From JBGFRR01 sp041695045 (GTDB lineage Bacteria > Bacteroidota > Ignavibacteria > UBA10030), in assembly GCA_041695045.1 (NCBI GenBank), contig JBGFRR010000058.1:1-14498 (forward strand): a stretch of 14,498 nucleotides of DNA, read 5' to 3'. The position numbers were made by a program, and so were the translations under genes. How positions within the stretch are numbered: position 1 is the stretch's first letter; the number at the start of each line of letters is the position of its first letter. Shown one piece after another: positions 12,197-14,498 of the stretch. Under the pieces are notes generated by a model. The model was not told where the DNA came from. It made no database searches and worked only from the letters and a program-made list of their open reading frames with translations.

Positions 12197-13378
12197 TCAT
12201 TGCGAGCGTGAAGGTGCTTTCCCCAAGATCACGGTTACTTGATTCGGCTCGATGGTCTCGAGCGTAAGCCCTTCGGGTGAGAGAATATCGGATCGGCCGA
12301 TGGTCTTACGAAGGGTGGCCTTACTATCGGGGGTCAGCTTCAGATTCAGCTGGATCTGGCTGCTGTCCATAAACCAGAAAGCCCGGGGCGACCCCGAGAA
12401 GGTCGCTTCAATAATGGGGGGATCGATTCCCTGTACGGCGACACCTGCTGGAATGTTCTGAATCTCCACGGGTAATGTATATGTCCGGTATTCAACCTTC
12501 GCTTCGTAGACGAAAAAGAACCAAAGGATAACAGTTGCTGCAAGTGCTATTGCGAACTCTTTGTTCGTCTTCTTGTAAAAAGTACTCCAGAGTGCACCCT
12601 CTTTTGACGGGTAAAGTTCATTGTAGAATGTCTCCAACGCTGTGCGGAGCTTGTCGGCATCGTGCACGGCGTTGATGCTTCCGTTGCGGGCGAGGGAGAT
12701 GGTTCCCCGCTCCTCCGAAACAACAAGGCAGAGTGCATCCGTCAGTTCCGCAAGGCCAAGTGCCGCTGCGTGACGTGTTCCCGCTTTCAGCAACTTCCGC
12801 AAGTTTTCTGAGAGTGGGAGATAACAGGAAAACGATATGGCTCGGTCCCCCTCAATCACCAGCGCGCCGTCGTGAGCCGGCGAGGAAGGCGCAAAGATAC
12901 TTCCGATCAACTCCTCACTGAGCTCTGCATCCACACGGACGCCGCCTTTCAGGTAGCGACCGATGGGGTCTTTTCCCTGAATGACGATGATGGCCCCCGC
13001 TTTCGCGTGGACAAGATTCTTGGCCGCGTTCACCAAGATCTCTACCTGTTTCCGGGTCGGCGGATATTGCCTCCGAAAGCGCCGACCCTGAATGAGGCTC
13101 CGGCTCGCCAGTTGCTCGAGGAAGTGCTTGATCTCTTCCTGAAAGAGAATCACAATGGCAACCAGGAGGATCGCGAAGAACCCCTGGAATACACTGGTCG
13201 TCAGGGTTAAATTGAGCTGCCGTGCGATGAGGTACGCCAAGCCAAAGATCAGCAAACCGAGGACCGCAAAACCGCCCCGCGTACGCCGGAACCAGACCAA
13301 AATCGAATAAATCACGATCGTCATGAAGAGGATGTCGAGTATATCCGTAATGCGGATCGACTCAAGGAATTCAAGCAT
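12197..13378 (-). CDS. cdaA: CdaA-type diadenylate cyclase fused to a YbbR (CdaR-like) domain
   Basis: A 393-residue membrane protein. Residues 1-85 hold three membrane helices as in CdaA (ITDILDILFMTIVIYSILVW, FAVLGLLIFGLAYLIARQ, FFAILLVAIVILFQEEIKHF). Residues 115-240 form the DAC domain that joins two ATP into cyclic di-AMP. The DGA motif is intact (D170-A172, PAHDGALVIEG), but the RHR motif reads R202-H203-A204 (GTRHAAALGLAE). Residues 274-292 form a fourth helix (FAIALAATVILWFFFVYEAK), followed by one YbbR domain (296-386: YTLPVEIQNIPAGVAV, IDPPIIEATFSGS, GLTLETIEPNQVTVIL). In Firmicutes the regulator CdaR is a separate YbbR protein; here it is part of the enzyme. ATG 13378 follows AGGGAGAG and overlaps the end of the upstream DHH gene by eight bases. 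Confidence 0.9.
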   Translation of the reverse strand: MLEFLESIRITDILDILFMTIVIYSILVWFRRTRGGFAVLGLLIFGLAYLIARQLNLTLTTSVFQGFFAILLVAIVILFQEEIKHFLEQLASRSLIQGRRFRRQYPPTRKQVEILVNAAKNLVHAKAGAIIVIQGKDPIGRYLKGGVRVDAELSEELIGSIFAPSSPAHDGALVIEGDRAISFSCYLPLSENLRKLLKAGTRHAAALGLAELTDALCLVVSEERGTISLARNGSINAVHDADKLRTALETFYNELYPSKEGALWSTFYKKTNKEFAIALAATVILWFFFVYEAKVEYRTYTLPVEIQNIPAGVAVQGIDPPIIEATFSGSPRAFWFMDSSQIQLNLKLTPDSKATLRKTIGRSDILSPEGLTLETIEPNQVTVILGKAPSRSQ

Positions 13379-14438
13379 CAGTACTCTCCCTGGTGAGAAT
13401 TCGGATCGAGTGTTCCTGCTCAACCAATGGAACCCTGCGCCCGTGTTGGCCGATACCGAGTTGTTTTACCAACAGATTAGTAAGCGCTCCTTCAAGGTCT
13501 TCCGAGGCTAATCCATCCTGCTGATGTTTGACCCTTATTTTGCCCCCCGCAATCTGGCCATGTCCGCCAGCTTCCCGCGGGTGACGACAAATCGAGCGAA
13601 GGAGTTCTCCGGCTTGGCCATCGGGCAGATTGGTCCGCAACGACATATGGAGATTCCTCCGGTACCTCCCTGTGCAAAAAGCCCATTGCACGCCTTCACA
13701 GGAGAGGAGGAAATCCGCCATCTGAGAGACGATATCGGGTGATTCAACAGGGCCGAGGTGTGAGACGATTAACCGGCCGCGAAGGAATGCCTTCCGGATC
13801 CCGGCAACAAGGTCGCCAAAAAATCCTCTGGGGCGTTGAGGCTTTTGAATTTGCGCGAGCACGCGAATATCCGCATGACGCAAGAGACGCAGGTAAATGT
13901 CGATCGTTTCTTTGTTCGTACCCCGGTAGAAGTCGAGCGTGTCGGAGAGAATACCGTAGACGAGTGCGGTAGCAAGCCGCGGCGGGATTTCTGCCCCGCT
14001 GGCGAGCAACGCACGCCCGAGCAGTACGGAGGTTGCTCCTGCTTCGGTATCCACCAATGCAAAGTCGGCGTTCGGGGGTTCTGTACCGGGATGCTGGTCA
14101 ATGACGATTGCCGCCTTCCGGTTGTGAAAGAACGTGTTGTTCTCAAAACTCGGTTGTGTATCGACCAGCGCCACGTTTGGGAAGAGCCGAAAATCCGAAG
14201 GCCGGAGCTTATGCACAGGAATCTTCAACAGCCGGACCATTTGTCGGTTCTCGCTCCGTCCGATGGCACCACCGTAAGCGGTCCTGCTCTTGATACCAAA
14301 CACTTGGTCCGCGAGATAAAGCAGTGCGTATGCAGATGCAAGAGCATCCGGGTCCGGATAGTCGTGCGTCATGATCAAGAGCGGACTCAACCGTTCACGG
14401 TTGTGCTTGAGATGCTCGAGCAGGCTGGTTTCGTTCAT
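13371..14438 (-). CDS. DHH/DHHA1-family phosphoesterase (NrnA/DhhP-like)
   Basis: A 355-residue soluble phosphoesterase. The DHH domain has H25-D26-Y-P-D29-P-D31 in MTHDYPDPDALASA, D93 in LVDTQP, D114-Q-H116 in IVIDQHPG where most relatives have DHH, and D166 in YGILSDT. The DHHA1 domain ends with the substrate motif GGH at 291-293 (AGGHGQIAGG). Relatives degrade nanoRNA, pAp or cyclic di-AMP/pApA with manganese. It stands first in the operon, directly upstream of the diadenylate cyclase with an eight-base overlap, so turnover of c-di-AMP or pApA is the most natural role. The ribosome site GAGGAG is five bases before ATG 14438. No transmembrane helix, PAS or GGDEF domain is present, unlike GdpP. 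Confidence 0.9.
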   Translation of the reverse strand: MNETSLLEHLKHNRERLSPLLIMTHDYPDPDALASAYALLYLADQVFGIKSRTAYGGAIGRSENRQMVRLLKIPVHKLRPSDFRLFPNVALVDTQPSFENNTFFHNRKAAIVIDQHPGTEPPNADFALVDTEAGATSVLLGRALLASGAEIPPRLATALVYGILSDTLDFYRGTNKETIDIYLRLLRHADIRVLAQIQKPQRPRGFFGDLVAGIRKAFLRGRLIVSHLGPVESPDIVSQMADFLLSCEGVQWAFCTGRYRRNLHMSLRTNLPDGQAGELLRSICRHPREAGGHGQIAGGKIRVKHQQDGLASEDLEGALTNLLVKQLGIGQHGRRVPLVEQEHSIRILTRESTDA

Positions 14439-14461
14439 CGCATCTCCTCAATGTTACAACT

Positions 14462-14490
14462 ATAATACCACTTTCATCGGGAAGAATCAA
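14462..14490 (-). promoter_or_regulatory. Promoter of the DHH-cyclase operon
   Basis: On the minus strand TTGATT (14490-14485), a 17-base spacer and TATTAT (14467-14462) form a good sigma70-type promoter. It ends 23 bases before the DHH start, giving a very short leader (about 15-18 bases) that just holds the GAGGAG ribosome site. Confidence 0.6.
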
Positions 14491-14498
14491 AGTTCTTC

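Noticed and set aside
13610..13640. NLPDGQAGEL in the DHH protein, resembling the LPDGQAG-type peptides coded by inserted GC palindromes
   Set aside because: The DNA here is not a palindrome, and NxPxxxAGELLR is the normal DHHA1 sequence at this position.

Overview
The window looks like chromosomal DNA of a moderately GC-rich Gram-negative bacterium of the Bacteroidota/Chlorobiota/Ignavibacteriota neighbourhood. The evidence is type IX secretion (T9SS) sorting tails of the NYPNPFNPST...GVYxYRL kind, an Omp85-type outer-membrane barrel ending in Phe, a two-component-regulator propeller protein, a membrane diadenylate cyclase operon, and GC-rich palindromic repeats. The lineage is inferred from domain style only. 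No rRNA, tRNA, CRISPR array or intact transposase was seen.

Layout. 1-1843 (+) holds a transport locus of three consecutive damaged genes: an SLC13/DASS permease missing its middle in frame, a short MscS N-terminal stub, and a Porin_O_P porin with an internal deletion and frame change. 1871-2572 (+) is an intact calcineurin-like phosphoesterase. 2653-4119 (-) is an ECF sigma factor followed by its zinc-finger anti-sigma factor, with a GGAAC-N18-GTT promoter upstream that suggests autoregulation. 4282-5490 (-) is an M14 zinc carboxypeptidase. 5606-6592 (+) has a near-consensus sigma70 promoter driving two tandem microcompartment shell (BMC-H) genes. The second carries a charged linker and a SAP/Rho-N-like C-terminal domain, and no pentamer or cargo enzyme is nearby. 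6693-7905 (+) is a stretch of secreted-protein wreckage: a propeller N-terminus fused in frame to unrelated sequence, then a T9SS tail split by a TAA. 7917-9163 (-) is an AbiE-type pair (nucleotidyltransferase toxin, then AbiEi-like antitoxin) with a 4-bp overlap and a palindrome just upstream. A second frameshifted T9SS tail lies at about 9230-9369. 9478-11148 (-) is an Omp85-like protein with a bactofilin-like N-terminal segment. 11334-12050 (+) is pdxJ. 12197-14438 (-) is a two-gene operon: a DHH/DHHA1 phosphoesterase, then a CdaA-type diadenylate cyclase fused to a YbbR domain.

How the genes may work together. The last operon probably pairs making and breaking of cyclic di-AMP or related small nucleotides in one transcript. 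Both members vary at normally conserved motifs: RHR reads RHA in the cyclase and DHH reads DQH in the phosphoesterase. The sigma/anti-sigma pair is an envelope or redox stress switch. The least usual items are the orphan BMC-H pair with its putative nucleic-acid-binding tail, the fused cyclase-YbbR protein, and the cluster of genes with internal deletions, which is either real decay or an assembly problem. The AbiE pair lying between two related broken T9SS tails suggests repeated insertion and deletion around 6.7-9.4 kb.
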